Source of the DNA: Aldehydirespirator sp028819505
GTDB lineage: Bacteria; Actinomycetota; Acidimicrobiia; Acidimicrobiales; Aldehydirespiratoraceae
NCBI GenBank assembly: GCA_965207755.1
Contig: OZ242297.1
Location: 3,410,001 to 3,474,000 of the forward strand
DNA length: 64,000 nucleotides
Reading direction: 5' to 3'
Position numbers and translations under genes: made by a program. Below, piece after piece: positions 26,401 to 34,020 of this stretch. Position 1 is the first letter of the stretch, and each line of letters starts with the position of its first letter. The notes under the pieces were generated by a model that saw only the letters and a program-made list of their open reading frames with translations, did not search any database and had not been told where the DNA came from.

Positions 26401-26811
26401 CGCAGCCCCCCCAGCCGACTCGAAACCCGACTCCATGTACGGGGACGCAGCCCCCCCAGCCGGGTCGAAACCCGACTCCATGTACGGGGACGCAGCCCCC
26501 CCGGCCGGGTCGAGATCGGACATGGCGGTCGTGCCGGTCCCGGCGTCGTCGCCGGCGCGGCCCCTGCGGACGAGCATGGCAGTCAGCAGCCCCAGCCCGG
26601 CCATCCAGGCGAGCAGGAGCAGACCGGCGACGATGTCGACGATATAGCCGGCCGGCAGGCGCCCGTCGGCGATGCCGACGCGGGCGTCGGCCCACCGCGA
26701 CGGCAGGTCCGGCTCGGGCGCGCCGAACAGGACGTACACCAGCGCCGGCACGCCGACGACCACGAGGACCGCCGAGGCGTACCGCAGTGCCCTGCCGGAC
26801 AAGCGGCTCAC
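23494..26811 (-). CDS. Membrane LysM protein with long Val-Glu-Pro repeat region, Tad locus-associated
   Basis: 1105 residues. Two N-terminal membrane helices (about 10-30 and 57-82) are followed by four 15-residue repeats (SPYMESGF type, about 100-155), a LysM-like domain near 279-330 (YYFTRAEDTLRSIAAQF), a second LysM-type segment (VYLWTLAEKFLFTAWG), then about 270 residues of repeats (PVYEAVEPV, VLEEPV, VVEEPV; residues 457-724) and a C-terminal domain of about 300 residues (GPLMLNIEEIGCLIVSGPG). This order resembles LysM proteins that accompany Tad/Flp pilus genes in actinobacteria, where LysM binds peptidoglycan. The repeats are a likely cell-wall-spanning stalk. It follows tadC by 125 bases and abuts the binding-protein gene. 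Confidence 0.82.
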   Translation of the reverse strand: MSRLSGRALRYASAVLVVVGVPALVYVLFGAPEPDLPSRWADARVGIADGRLPAGYIVDIVAGLLLLAWMAGLGLLTAMLVRRGRAGDDAGTGTTAMSDLDPAGGAASPYMESGFDPAGGAASPYMESGFESAGGAASPYMESGFESAGGAASPYAESGAAVGAPGFEPALTADAPETPSGGTPDFESGAAGDAESDEPWYRRGPPIFDEPFRDEPPRVIVPPDESVWPDGAIADGAGSAAETLAAPVADPGIADAEIVGEPVAASADDPPMIVPVRAYYFTRAEDTLRSIAAQFLQTPKRWEELRSLNAASPGVSSMGPDTLLPVGTALALPGDPLPWGKPDPVYLWTLAEKFLFTAWGREPTPEEVVPFWRGLTSGQQLESGTPAAPPLHLAGPLAEVPAATTIPAPEQAAPADAADGEGAHTPTIPVPPATDPSTVQDGTPLPAPPEPVPAPPAVDEPVPVYEAVEPVPVYEEQPVVEEPVVEEPVLEEPVVEEPVLEEPVPVYEAVEPVPEQPVVEEPVLEEPVPVYEAVEPVPEQPVLEEPVPVYEAVEPVPEPVVEEPVVEEPVLEEPVLEEPVLEEPVVEEPVLEEPVPVYEAVEPVPVPVVEEPVVEAVPVYEVVEEPVPEPVLEEPVPVYEVVEPVPEPVLEEPVPVYEVVEPVPVPVVEEPVPVYEAPVPVPVPVVEEPVPVYEAPVPVPEPVVEAVPVYEAPEPEAVPVYELPEPAPPAAYGAPPVPATHEPAPAPGMPDLGPIEPETPRVEAEAPPMPTFMPSLTGADGAAPAAEARAVAAANRSLAGTAIGDAMMLFQISRLRRRRGAAAEPAPIEESLQQSARVDTLNLIEAAMRHLRAVTVGRLREKPAVLAVRVGTYGFEVLLSRPVGAPEGWQSASQGHVLELQPEVTIEDLHAVGHGPSLCPALVPVGDTLEGPLMLNIEEIGCLIVSGPGTPSVNLLNAVVGALGSSPLAGDIRIITVGMDVPSGIVGWERVHPTSFDSPELEGLLNTAQAGGGTLLDVLVVGPGNDLLIQRAGQTAATAGTRLAVVGATSSVAARWPWRIHVDETTTAVVHPIACTMVAAQVTGPTMTQLLTGVPGPAQPAPPGF
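24640..25440 (-). repeat. Val-Glu-Pro coding repeats in the LysM protein
   Basis: About 800 bases of tandem, in-frame repeats made of short modules (for example the GTAGACCGGCACAGGCTC and CTCAAGCACCGGCTC classes) that encode VLEEPVPVYEAVEPVPE-type repeats. The modules are shuffled rather than in one period, with many exact copies. The plus-strand open reading frames seen across this region are artefacts of the repeats. Confidence 0.85.
26347..26526 (-). repeat. Four 45-bp repeats near the start of the LysM gene
   Basis: Four copies with exact 45-bp period (starts near 26347, 26392, 26437, 26482), nearly identical, encode the 15-residue unit around AGGAASPYMESGF. The in-frame unit would change only the length of the linker between the membrane helices and the LysM domain. 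Confidence 0.85.
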
Positions 26812-26936
26812 CGCCGGCCGCCGAAAGGTGGTCTCGCCGCCCTGGAGAGAGTCTCGCGATGCACGGGGACGCGCTTGGGCACGAGTCCCGATACTACCGG
26901 GGCGACCGAGAAATCAATCAAGCCTGCGCCGCACCG

Positions 26937-27812
26937 CTAGAGGCCGCCGATGCTCGATGTGTCGAGGACGCCGGCCAGGGGCGGGTATCCCATCAGGATC
27001 ATGAAGGCCCCGCCGATCAGCGCCAGGGGCGCGCCCATCTTCTCGCTCGAGGAGGCCGCGGCCGCGTCGGCCTCCAGCATGGCCTTGGAGCGGGCCGCGT
27101 CGACCTGGGCCAGGATCGCCTGGCGGGAACCGGCCCCGGTGGTTCCGGCCAACTCCAGGGCGGAGCAGAACGGGTAGAGGAATCGGAGCCTGCGCTCCTC
27201 GGCCATGCGGCGAAGAGCCGTCCACGGCGGCTCGCCCCCTGCCGCCGCCGCCCTCAGCGCGTCGCGGATCACGACGAACCCGGGCTGCTTGCTGTAGGAC
27301 GCCGCACTCATGAGGGCCGCGAAGGTGTCGGCCCCGGCGGTCACCAGCTGGGCCACCAGTTCCAGCCAGGACTCGGACACCTGCTGGAACAGGATCCGCT
27401 CCTTGTCGGCCTCGGTCCTGAGGATCGAGTCGGGGAGCCACCAGCCGCCCAGCGCCCCCACACCGGCTGCTATCACGACCACCACCGGGGGCAGGTTGAG
27501 TCCCAGCACCGTCCCGGCGAAGAACCCGAGGAAGGCCAGCCCCAACCCGCCCATCACCAGTCCCGACATCTTGTGCAGGGCGTGGGTCTGGAGGTCGCGG
27601 TCCACCATGCGGGCGTCCTGGAGCAGCATCGACTTCTTGTTCAGGTCCTGCCCGATCCGCGCGGTGGCCCCCCGGGTGGTGGCATGCAGCCGGTCGGAGG
27701 CGTACACGCGGGCGCCGGGGCCCCCGAGCGGCGCCCGCACCGGCCGCGGCCTCAGTCCCAGCACCGCGAGCAGGATCCCCAGCCCGGCCGCGGCCCCCAG
27801 CAGGATCGCCAC
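26937..27812 (-). CDS. tadC: Tad pilus inner-membrane protein, TadC-like (type II secretion F)
   Basis: 291 residues. A membrane anchor at 5-22 (LGAAAGLGILLAVLGL), a long cytoplasmic part, and hydrophobic helices around 95-135 and near the end (APLALIGGAFMILMGYPPL) give the usual T2SSF layout. SWLELVAQLVTAGADTFAALMSA is the GspF-like core. It forms the membrane platform with TadB. The GTG starts three bases after tadB. Confidence 0.86.
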   Translation of the reverse strand: MAILLGAAAGLGILLAVLGLRPRPVRAPLGGPGARVYASDRLHATTRGATARIGQDLNKKSMLLQDARMVDRDLQTHALHKMSGLVMGGLGLAFLGFFAGTVLGLNLPPVVVVIAAGVGALGGWWLPDSILRTEADKERILFQQVSESWLELVAQLVTAGADTFAALMSAASYSKQPGFVVIRDALRAAAAGGEPPWTALRRMAEERRLRFLYPFCSALELAGTTGAGSRQAILAQVDAARSKAMLEADAAAASSSEKMGAPLALIGGAFMILMGYPPLAGVLDTSSIGGL

Positions 27813-27815
27813 CGG

Positions 27816-28733
27816 CTACCCCTCCGCCCCTTCCGCTCCGGCGGCCTCCACCACGGCCTCGGCGTCCGCTCCGGCGCCCGACGCCAGCAGCCGCACCGGC
27901 ATGCCCGACCGCGACAGCCTCAGCACCCAGAACACGTTCCCGAAGATAAGCACCCCCACGGCGAAGAGGACCGTCTGGCCCACCGTCGAGCCGAACGGAT
28001 CGAAGAACCCCTTGTTGAACACGAACATCAACAGCACCGAGCCCACCGTGACCCCCACCATGGACACCACCTGGGTCCAGGCCCGGGCGTTGGCCACCTC
28101 GTTGCGCCGACGCATCTCGACCTCGGCGCGCATGGCTCGGGCCGTGTTGTCGAAGGCCTCGGTGACCCTCGCGCCGGAGTCCCAGGCGATCTTCATTCCG
28201 AGCACCACCCGGTCCGCGAACGGCGACTTCATATGTGCAGCGAACCAGTCCAGGGCGGGCGGCAGTCCCAGGGTGCGGGCGATCGACGCCATGTGCTCGA
28301 CATGGGGGCGCAGCAGCAGCGGCGCCTGGCTGGCCGACAGAGTCACCGCCTCGAACAGCGAGCCGCTGGCCGCCACCAGGTCACGGACCTGCTCGGTCCA
28401 CTGCGAGTAGGCCTCGATCTCCTCGATGAAGTCCCGCCGCTTGCGGGGCGTGCGCCACATGATCGGCCCCATCACCCCGGCAGTCGCGCCCAGCACCGCG
28501 GCGACCACCCACCCGGTGGCGTACCAGGCGCCGAAGCCCAGCGCCGCGCCCAAAGCCGCCATGAGCAGATAGTCGTTGGCGTTCGACGACAGGTCGACGC
28601 TCGACACCCGCGACCGGAAGTCGCGCATCCGGGTCCGGGAGCTGCGCTCCGGCCGCTCCTGGACGCCCAGGACGGCGGCGTACAGGCCGATGCCGGCCAG
28701 GGCGCCCAACCCGACGGCCATCAGCGGGATCAC
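27816..28733 (-). CDS. tadB: Tad pilus inner-membrane protein, TadB-like (type II secretion F)
   Basis: 305 residues from a GTG at 28733. Helices occur near 5-22, 58-100 and twice near 245-300. The core contains EEIEAYSQWTEQVRDLVAASG and the typical F-domain sequence IAWDSGARVTEAFDNTARAMR, as in TadB of actinobacterial Tad systems. It lies between cpaF (7-base gap) and tadC. The last 30 residues are Ala/Glu-rich (AGADAEAVVEAAG). Confidence 0.88.
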   Translation of the reverse strand: MIPLMAVGLGALAGIGLYAAVLGVQERPERSSRTRMRDFRSRVSSVDLSSNANDYLLMAALGAALGFGAWYATGWVVAAVLGATAGVMGPIMWRTPRKRRDFIEEIEAYSQWTEQVRDLVAASGSLFEAVTLSASQAPLLLRPHVEHMASIARTLGLPPALDWFAAHMKSPFADRVVLGMKIAWDSGARVTEAFDNTARAMRAEVEMRRRNEVANARAWTQVVSMVGVTVGSVLLMFVFNKGFFDPFGSTVGQTVLFAVGVLIFGNVFWVLRLSRSGMPVRLLASGAGADAEAVVEAAGAEGAEG

Positions 28734-28740
28734 GGCGCGG

Positions 28741-30387
28741 CTACCCGGCGCGTTCGGCCGCCGCGGGAGGCCTGCGGGCGCCGACCGGGTCCGGCTGGGG
28801 CTGCCGGCGGGGTGGCGCCGGCTGAGGCTGGTAGCCCGGCCCACCCGGCGGCGCAGGGCGGGGCGACGGCTGACCCGACGGCGCATGACCGGGCGACGGC
28901 TGACCCGACGGCGCATGACCGGGCGACGGCTGACCCGACGGCGCAGGGCGGGGCGGCGGCTGACCCGACGGCGCAGGGCGGGGCGGCGGCTGGCCCGGCG
29001 GCGGTTGGGGGCGCAGCCGGGGAATGTACGGCTGGGGATGCCCGCCGGGGGGAGGCGTCTGAGCGTCCGGGCGGTGGGGAGCGCCCAGGACCGCCGGGTC
29101 GAAGCCGGACGCCACGAGACGGGCCAGCGGCTCGCCGTCGGGATTGAACGGCCTCACGTACACGGCGATGCCGTTGGGGCCGGGGGCGAACACCTCGGAG
29201 GTGACGACCTCGCCGTCCTGGTACCCGACCACCTCCCGGATGGAGGTGATGGCCCGCCGGCCGTCCGGCAGCTTCTGGATGTACACCAGCAGGTGCAGCA
29301 CCTCCGAGATCTCGCGCAGCACCGAGTCGGGCGTGGGCGAGTCGGGCGAGCGCTGCGCGTAGATCAGCATCTTGTTGATGGCGGCCCGGGTGCTGCCCGC
29401 ATGGATCGTGCCCAGCGACCCGTCGTTGCCGATGCCCATCGACTGCAGGAGCTGCATCACCTCTCCGCCGCGCACCTCGCCGACGATGACCCGGTCCGGC
29501 GACATCCGCAGCGCGGCCTTGCACAGGTCGTACATAGTGATCTCGCCGAGTCCCTCGGTGTTGACCGTGCGGGTCTCGAGCGCCAGCGTCCGCTCGTGCA
29601 GGCCCGACGACCGCAGATGCAGCTCGAGTGTGTCCTCGATGGTGACGACGAGCTCGGACTGGGGAACCTCGGCCAGCAGCGAGCGCAGCAGGGTGGTCTT
29701 CCCCGCGCCGGTGCCTCCGACCACCAGCATGTTGGCCGGGTTGGGGGGACGCACCGCGGCCCTGAGCACCGCGGTCATCTGGGGGGTCACGGTGCCGGAC
29801 TGCTCGAGGCGCTCCAGCGAGGCCTGGAGCATCCGGTGGCGGCGGATCACGATCGAGGTCCGCTCGGCCACCGCGGTGACCGCGAAGAGCCGGTGTCCTG
29901 ACGCCAGCCGCAAGTCGAGGATCGGCGCGGCCGTGTCGAAACGGCGCGAGGTGTGCCCGGCGGTCGCCGCGAGGTGGCGGATCATCATGACCAGCTCCTC
30001 CTCGCTGCGGGCCAGCGGCGGGCCCGGGACCCGATCGCCGCCGGCCAGCGACAGGATCACCTTGTCGTGGCCGAGGATGTGGATGTTCTCCACGTCCTCG
30101 CGCTCCAGCAGCGGCACCAGCGCGCCGCCGCCCATCAGCCCCCTGACGTTGGACAGGAACTCCCGCTCGTCCTCCTCGGTGAGCCTCGACTCGCCGGCCA
30201 TGAGGGCCGCTGTGTTGTGGTCGTGGACGATCGCCTCGGCGCTCTCGGTGAGCCGCCGGTTGATCACGTCGGCCGGCAGATGCTGGCGCTCGAGCTCCAA
30301 GAACTGCTGGAGCAGCCTCGCGTGCGACCGCTGGAAGAGCTCTGCGCCGGGAGTCGTCTCCGCCATCGACCCGCGCTGCGTGCTCAC
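28741..30387 (-). CDS. cpaF: Tad pilus assembly ATPase, CpaF/TadA-like, with repeat tail
   Basis: 548 residues; the catalytic core is about 430. Walker A is GGTGAGKTTLLRSLL (about residues 224-238); the Asp box is VTIEDTLELHL, Walker B is SPDRVIVGEVRGGE and the His box is GSLGTIHAGS. This secretion ATPase powers pilus polymerisation on TadB/TadC. The last 110 residues are Pro-rich repeats PSGQPSPGHA and PSGQPPPRPA, encoded by 30-bp tandem DNA repeats (28855-28990). The GTG at 30387 overlaps the cpaE stop. Confidence 0.93.
   Translation of the reverse strand: MSTQRGSMAETTPGAELFQRSHARLLQQFLELERQHLPADVINRRLTESAEAIVHDHNTAALMAGESRLTEEDEREFLSNVRGLMGGGALVPLLEREDVENIHILGHDKVILSLAGGDRVPGPPLARSEEELVMMIRHLAATAGHTSRRFDTAAPILDLRLASGHRLFAVTAVAERTSIVIRRHRMLQASLERLEQSGTVTPQMTAVLRAAVRPPNPANMLVVGGTGAGKTTLLRSLLAEVPQSELVVTIEDTLELHLRSSGLHERTLALETRTVNTEGLGEITMYDLCKAALRMSPDRVIVGEVRGGEVMQLLQSMGIGNDGSLGTIHAGSTRAAINKMLIYAQRSPDSPTPDSVLREISEVLHLLVYIQKLPDGRRAITSIREVVGYQDGEVVTSEVFAPGPNGIAVYVRPFNPDGEPLARLVASGFDPAVLGAPHRPDAQTPPPGGHPQPYIPRLRPQPPPGQPPPRPAPSGQPPPRPAPSGQPSPGHAPSGQPSPGHAPSGQPSPRPAPPGGPGYQPQPAPPRRQPQPDPVGARRPPAAAERAG
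28855..28990 (-). repeat. 30-bp repeats in the cpaF tail
   Basis: Units of exactly 30 bp (for example starts at 28861 and 28891), identical or nearly so, encode the decapeptide family PSGQPSPGHA/PSGQPPPRPA. All units stay in frame. Confidence 0.85.
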
Positions 30388-32171
30388 ACGCCTCTGTTCT
30401 CGGCTGTGTTGTGGTCGGCCTTGGATCCGTGCAGCTTGGCGGCCCAGTCGCGGAACGACCCGGTGGGCTCGACATCCGGCCTGGCGGGAGGCTCCGCCGC
30501 CGCGGGCCGGGGCTGGGACGCGTCGGGCGACGACGATCCGTGGGCGGGTGGCTGCGGCTGGGGCTGGGCCGGCGGATAGTCATACGGCTGAACAGGCGGC
30601 TGCGGCTGGAGCTGGGCCGGCGGCTGCGACTGGGCCGGCGAGTAGTCATACGGCTGAACCGGCGGCTGCGGCTGCACCGGCGAGTAGTCATACGGCTGAA
30701 CCGGCGGCTGCGGCTGCACCGGCGGATAGTCATACGGCTGAACCGGCGGCTGCGGCTGCACCGGCGGATAGTCATACGGCTGAACAGGCGGCTGCGGCTG
30801 GGCCGGCGAGTAGTCATACGGCTGAACCGGCGGCTGCGGCTGGGCCGGCGGATAGTCATACGGCTGAACCGGCGGCTGCGGCTGGGCCGGCGGATAGTCA
30901 TACGGCTGAACCGGCGGCTGCGGCTGGGGCTGGGCCGGCGGATAGTCATACGGCTGAACCGGCGGCTGCGGCTGCACCGGCGAGTAGTCATACGGCTGAA
31001 CCGGCGGCTGCGGCTGGGGCTGGGCCGGCGGATAGTCATACGGCTGAACCGGCGGCTGCGGCTGCACCGGCGGATAGTCATACGGCTGAACCGGCGGCTG
31101 CGGCTGGGGCTGGGCCGGCGGATAGTCATACGGCTGAACCGGCGGCTGCGGCTGCCAGTCCGTGCGCGGCAGGTAGTGCGACGGCGTGTCAGCGGGTGGT
31201 TCGGGGCTCGGCCCCACCTGACCATGCGGGTCCGGCCCGGCTGCGGGCGCCATCGGCGGCGCGGGCGGCTCGTGGGCGGGGGGCTCCCCGTGCGGCGCTG
31301 CCGGCGGCGTTCCGCCCGGTGCGGACGGGTCGTCGCCGGCAGGCTCGCCGACGACCGCTGCCGGCTCGGCCAGTGTCTGCCGGCCGTCGTCGGGCTGTGC
31401 TCCGGGCGTGGAATCCGCCCCGGCGGGGCTGGAGTGACTCGACACCGGCGGATGCGCGTACGGGTAGAGGTCCTCCGCGAGCTTCTCCAGGCTGGCGAAC
31501 CACTTCTTGTTCTTGCGCTTGGTGCGGTTCAGGAAGGTCGTCAGGTCGGAGGCCGCATCCGGCAGCTTCGCGATCGAGCCGCTGAAGGTCAGGCCGTGGT
31601 TCTGCTGCCACTCCTCGGCGCTCATGGACGACTCGCCGACGGTCACCGCGCATCCCTGCGCCGTCCCGCCGCGGCCGGCGTCGGCGGCCAGGGCGTCGGC
31701 GAGGTGCTGGAGACCCGGCGGCGGGCTGTCGCCGCCGCAGACTGCCACCACCCCTGCCGCTGAGGTCGTCAGTCCCGAGGCCGCAGTCTCGGCGGTGATC
31801 AGCCCGCCGTCGATGATCACAGCCATCTCCGTCTCGGAGATCTCGCGGAGCTCCGCAGAGAGGCCGGAGAGCACCTGGAAGATGCGCCGTGCGCCGGTGG
31901 GGCTGGCCGGGGCCGGCATGACGTGCAGGTTCGCGAACAGCACGTCCTGAGCGTGGTCGATCAGATGGTTGCTCTGCATCGGCCGGCCGGCGGCGACGAA
32001 CGACGCCGTGCCGGGCGTGAACTGGATTCCGAGGTTGTGGCTGATCGAACCCCCGGACGGGTCGGCCTCGATGAGCAGCACCTCCCGGCCCTGCGAGGCC
32101 CAATGGGCCGCGAGGTGCATGGCCGCGGTCGAGGCGCCCGGTGACCCCTGGGTGCTGTAGATCGTCAGCAT
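30384..32171 (-). CDS. cpaE: Tad pilus MinD-like ATPase, CpaE/TadZ-like, with long repeat tail
   Basis: 595 residues. The first 260 form a MinD/ParA-type domain; the P-loop is STQGSPGASTAAMHLA, lacking the canonical Lys pattern of deviant Walker A (KGGxGKT), with EVLLIEADPSGG as the switch. CpaE/TadZ proteins position the pilus at a cell site. From about residue 330 a Pro-rich tail of some 200 residues consists of QPYDYPPAQPQ-type units, encoded by 42-48-bp DNA repeats. Pro/Tyr/Gln-rich tails suggest a flexible interaction surface. The gene is first of the unit; its leader holds the GTATAC array. Confidence 0.88.
   Translation of the reverse strand: MLTIYSTQGSPGASTAAMHLAAHWASQGREVLLIEADPSGGSISHNLGIQFTPGTASFVAAGRPMQSNHLIDHAQDVLFANLHVMPAPASPTGARRIFQVLSGLSAELREISETEMAVIIDGGLITAETAASGLTTSAAGVVAVCGGDSPPPGLQHLADALAADAGRGGTAQGCAVTVGESSMSAEEWQQNHGLTFSGSIAKLPDAASDLTTFLNRTKRKNKKWFASLEKLAEDLYPYAHPPVSSHSSPAGADSTPGAQPDDGRQTLAEPAAVVGEPAGDDPSAPGGTPPAAPHGEPPAHEPPAPPMAPAAGPDPHGQVGPSPEPPADTPSHYLPRTDWQPQPPVQPYDYPPAQPQPQPPVQPYDYPPVQPQPPVQPYDYPPAQPQPQPPVQPYDYSPVQPQPPVQPYDYPPAQPQPQPPVQPYDYPPAQPQPPVQPYDYPPAQPQPPVQPYDYSPAQPQPPVQPYDYPPVQPQPPVQPYDYPPVQPQPPVQPYDYSPVQPQPPVQPYDYSPAQSQPPAQLQPQPPVQPYDYPPAQPQPQPPAHGSSSPDASQPRPAAAEPPARPDVEPTGSFRDWAAKLHGSKADHNTAENRGV
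30560..31160 (-). repeat. 42/48-bp repeats in the cpaE tail
   Basis: At least twelve tandem units of the form GGCGGATAGTCATACGGCTG plus a variable part (42 or 48 bp), almost identical in DNA, encode QPQPPVQPYDYPPA repeats. High identity with in-frame length variants suggests active expansion. Confidence 0.88.
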
Positions 32172-32215
32172 GGAACCCGCCTCATCCTCTGCGGCCCTCG
32201 GGCCGTCTGGTCTCC

Positions 32216-32280
32216 AGTATACCGTGATCCTGTATACCGTACTCGATCCGGTATACCGTACTCGATCCTGTATACCGTAC
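32216..32280 (-). promoter_or_regulatory. Tandem GTATAC promoter array upstream of cpaE
   Basis: Four GTATAC cores at 32217, 32232, 32251 and 32270; the last three are 19 bp apart in direct repeats (gtataccgtactcgatcc type). Read on the minus strand each gives ACGGTATAC followed by A, C or T, matching the -10 region of other operons in the window. The core nearest cpaE (TATACT at 32221-32216) would leave a leader of about 40 bases. No TTGACA-like boxes are seen. The array may set operon strength by copy number. Confidence 0.5.
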
Positions 32281-33162
32281 TCACTGGCCGCCGACGGGCT
32301 CCGCGCCCGTCCCCCCTTCCGTCGAAGACCCTGCTGGATCAGGCGGAATCAAGGTCCCTAGTGGGCTGTCCACTAGGGCAGGCGGAACGCTGCTCGCGGC
32401 CTGCGCGTCCAACGCGGCCGTGAGATCCTCGACCGCGAGGCCGAAGCCGAGTTTGAGCATCGTGCGGTCAGACGCCGCCGAGTAGCGGTCGACGATGCTC
32501 TTGATGGCGAGCGCCTCCTCGGGAGTGACCACGTAGTAGATGTTGTCGCCCTGCACGAACTCCAACTGGAGCACCCCGATGAGGCTAAGGGCGCCCGCCG
32601 CGCCGCTCAGATCGACCGGCCCGCCGCCCAGCGCAGCCGCCGCGCCGCCCAGCGCAGCCTCGGGCGCCCGGCCGATGAGCGCCACGGTGTCGCCGGTGGC
32701 GAGGGTGCCGAAGGGCGCCTCCCCCGACGGCAGGCTCACCTGGATCAGCACCCTGTCCGCCTCGCCCTCACCGGACAGCGGCGGAGTCTCGAACAGGCCC
32801 TCGGTGACGAGCGTCCCCGCCGGTATCCGACCGGTCGCCCACTTGCCCACCACCGCGCCGGCCCGGTCGGCGGTGAGCGCCGACGCGGTGCCCACGTCGG
32901 CCTCGACAAGGGCGAAGTCGGCCGCCTGGGCCACTTCCCAGCGTGCGATGGTTCGAGCCGTCACCAGGTACTCAGCCCGCTGATCGACGCTCTGGAGAAC
33001 GAGCCAGAAACCGGTCCCAGCCCCGAACACCAGCACCAGGCCCAGCACCAGCAGCCCTCCCCGCCGCTGCTTCGTCTGCGAGCCGGGCATCGCCACCTGC
33101 CGCCTCGGACCGGGCGCCGCCGCAGAGGATCGCTCGCTCGGAGGGGGCGGCGTGTCTGTCAT
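32281..33162 (-). CDS. cpaB: Flp pilus assembly protein CpaB/RcpC-like (SAF domain)
   Basis: 293 residues. A short Pro-rich head, a membrane helix at 36-55 (GGLLVLGLVLVFGAGTGFWL) and an SAF-like periplasmic domain: YLVTARTIARWEVAQAADF, then AGAVVGKWATGRIPAGTLVTEGLF, as in CpaB. CpaB proteins link the pilus channel to the peptidoglycan. The ATG at 33162 has GGAG ten bases upstream; another in-frame ATG (33186) has no ribosome site. The gap to cpaE is the promoter array, so the two are separate translation units in one direction. Confidence 0.83.
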   Translation of the reverse strand: MTDTPPPPSERSSAAAPGPRRQVAMPGSQTKQRRGGLLVLGLVLVFGAGTGFWLVLQSVDQRAEYLVTARTIARWEVAQAADFALVEADVGTASALTADRAGAVVGKWATGRIPAGTLVTEGLFETPPLSGEGEADRVLIQVSLPSGEAPFGTLATGDTVALIGRAPEAALGGAAAALGGGPVDLSGAAGALSLIGVLQLEFVQGDNIYYVVTPEEALAIKSIVDRYSAASDRTMLKLGFGLAVEDLTAALDAQAASSVPPALVDSPLGTLIPPDPAGSSTEGGTGAEPVGGQ

Positions 33163-33226
33163 GTAGGCGTCTCCGCGTCTCGGCATGACCGCAGCGCTCG
33201 CCCACACGGTCCTCAGGGTCGGAGCC

Positions 33227-33232
33227 AATATA
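33227..33232 (-). promoter_or_regulatory. Putative extended -10 for cpaB
   Basis: Minus-strand TGCTATATT gives a TGn extended -10 with TATATT, about 60 bases ahead of the cpaB ATG in the 184-base divergent gap before the peptidase gene. No clear -35 is seen. Confidence 0.35.
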
Positions 33233-33370
33233 GCACCCTGCCCCGCCTGCGGACGAATCGGAGCGGCGAGGCCCGAGAAACCGTTCCTTCCGCCGAACTG
33301 CCGGCCCAGCAACGCCGGCCGTGCGGCGAAGGCGCTCCACCATGACCGCTCACCGGATAGCGTCCGGCGC

Positions 33371-33865
33371 GTGAGCGCATCCGCCGTTCTGGTCGCGGCC
33401 GGGGCCGCGGCCTGGCTGGGCGCGGGCGTGTGGCTGGCGGTCACGGACCTCCGCACCGGCCTGCTGCCGACACGCGTCATCTGGCCTGCCGCTTGGGGGC
33501 TTTGGGTGCTGTACGCGGCCGCGTCGCTGATCGAGGCCGACCCCGCCGGCCTGATCGGGGCCGCGCTGGGCGCGGCGGCATGCGGGGCGATCCTGGCGGC
33601 CATCCATCTCGCGCACCCCCCGTCGATGGGCTTCGGCGACGTCCGGCTCAGCGTCCTCAACGGCCTGCTGTGCGGGTGGTGGGGCTGGCAGCCGGCGCTG
33701 GCCGGCCTGGCCGCGGGGTTCGCGCTGGCCCTGCCCGAGGCCCTGGTGGTGATCGCCCGCCGCGGCATGGGGGCCAGCCGCCCGCTGGGGCCCTACCTGG
33801 TGGCCGGCGCGGCTGTGGTGGCGGCCGCCATGGCCGCCACCCGAGGCCTGGTCCCGGCCCGGTAG
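33371..33865 (+). CDS. cpaA: Prepilin peptidase, A24 family (CpaA/TadV-like)
   Basis: 164 residues, all-membrane, from a GTG at 33371. The two catalytic Asp motifs of the A24 family are visible: the first in TDLRTGLLPTRVIWP, the second in GFGDVRLSVLNG (GxGD). It trims the leader of Flp-type pilin. It faces away from the cpaB gene. I found no flp pilin gene in the window, so the pilin must be elsewhere. Confidence 0.9.
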   Translation: MSASAVLVAAGAAAWLGAGVWLAVTDLRTGLLPTRVIWPAAWGLWVLYAAASLIEADPAGLIGAALGAAACGAILAAIHLAHPPSMGFGDVRLSVLNGLLCGWWGWQPALAGLAAGFALALPEALVVIARRGMGASRPLGPYLVAGAAVVAAAMAATRGLVPAR

Positions 33866-33887
33866 CCCCGTCCGCCGGCAGGGTCGG

Positions 33888-33985
33888 CGCGCGGGCGTGG
33901 CCGCACCGGGACGTGGCCGCACCGCCGACCGCACCGGGGCGTGGCCGCACCGGGGCGTGGCCGCACCGCCGACCGGACCGGGCCT
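33888..33985. repeat. Short GC-rich direct repeats
   Basis: Repeats built from CGTGGCCGCACCGG, with two copies of the longer form that adds CGCCGACC, lie between the prepilin peptidase and glycosyltransferase genes. They are outside coding sequence. Confidence 0.6.
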
Positions 33986-34020
33986 TCGGTCAGTAGAGCA
34001 GTTCGCGGTTCCGGCCCTCG

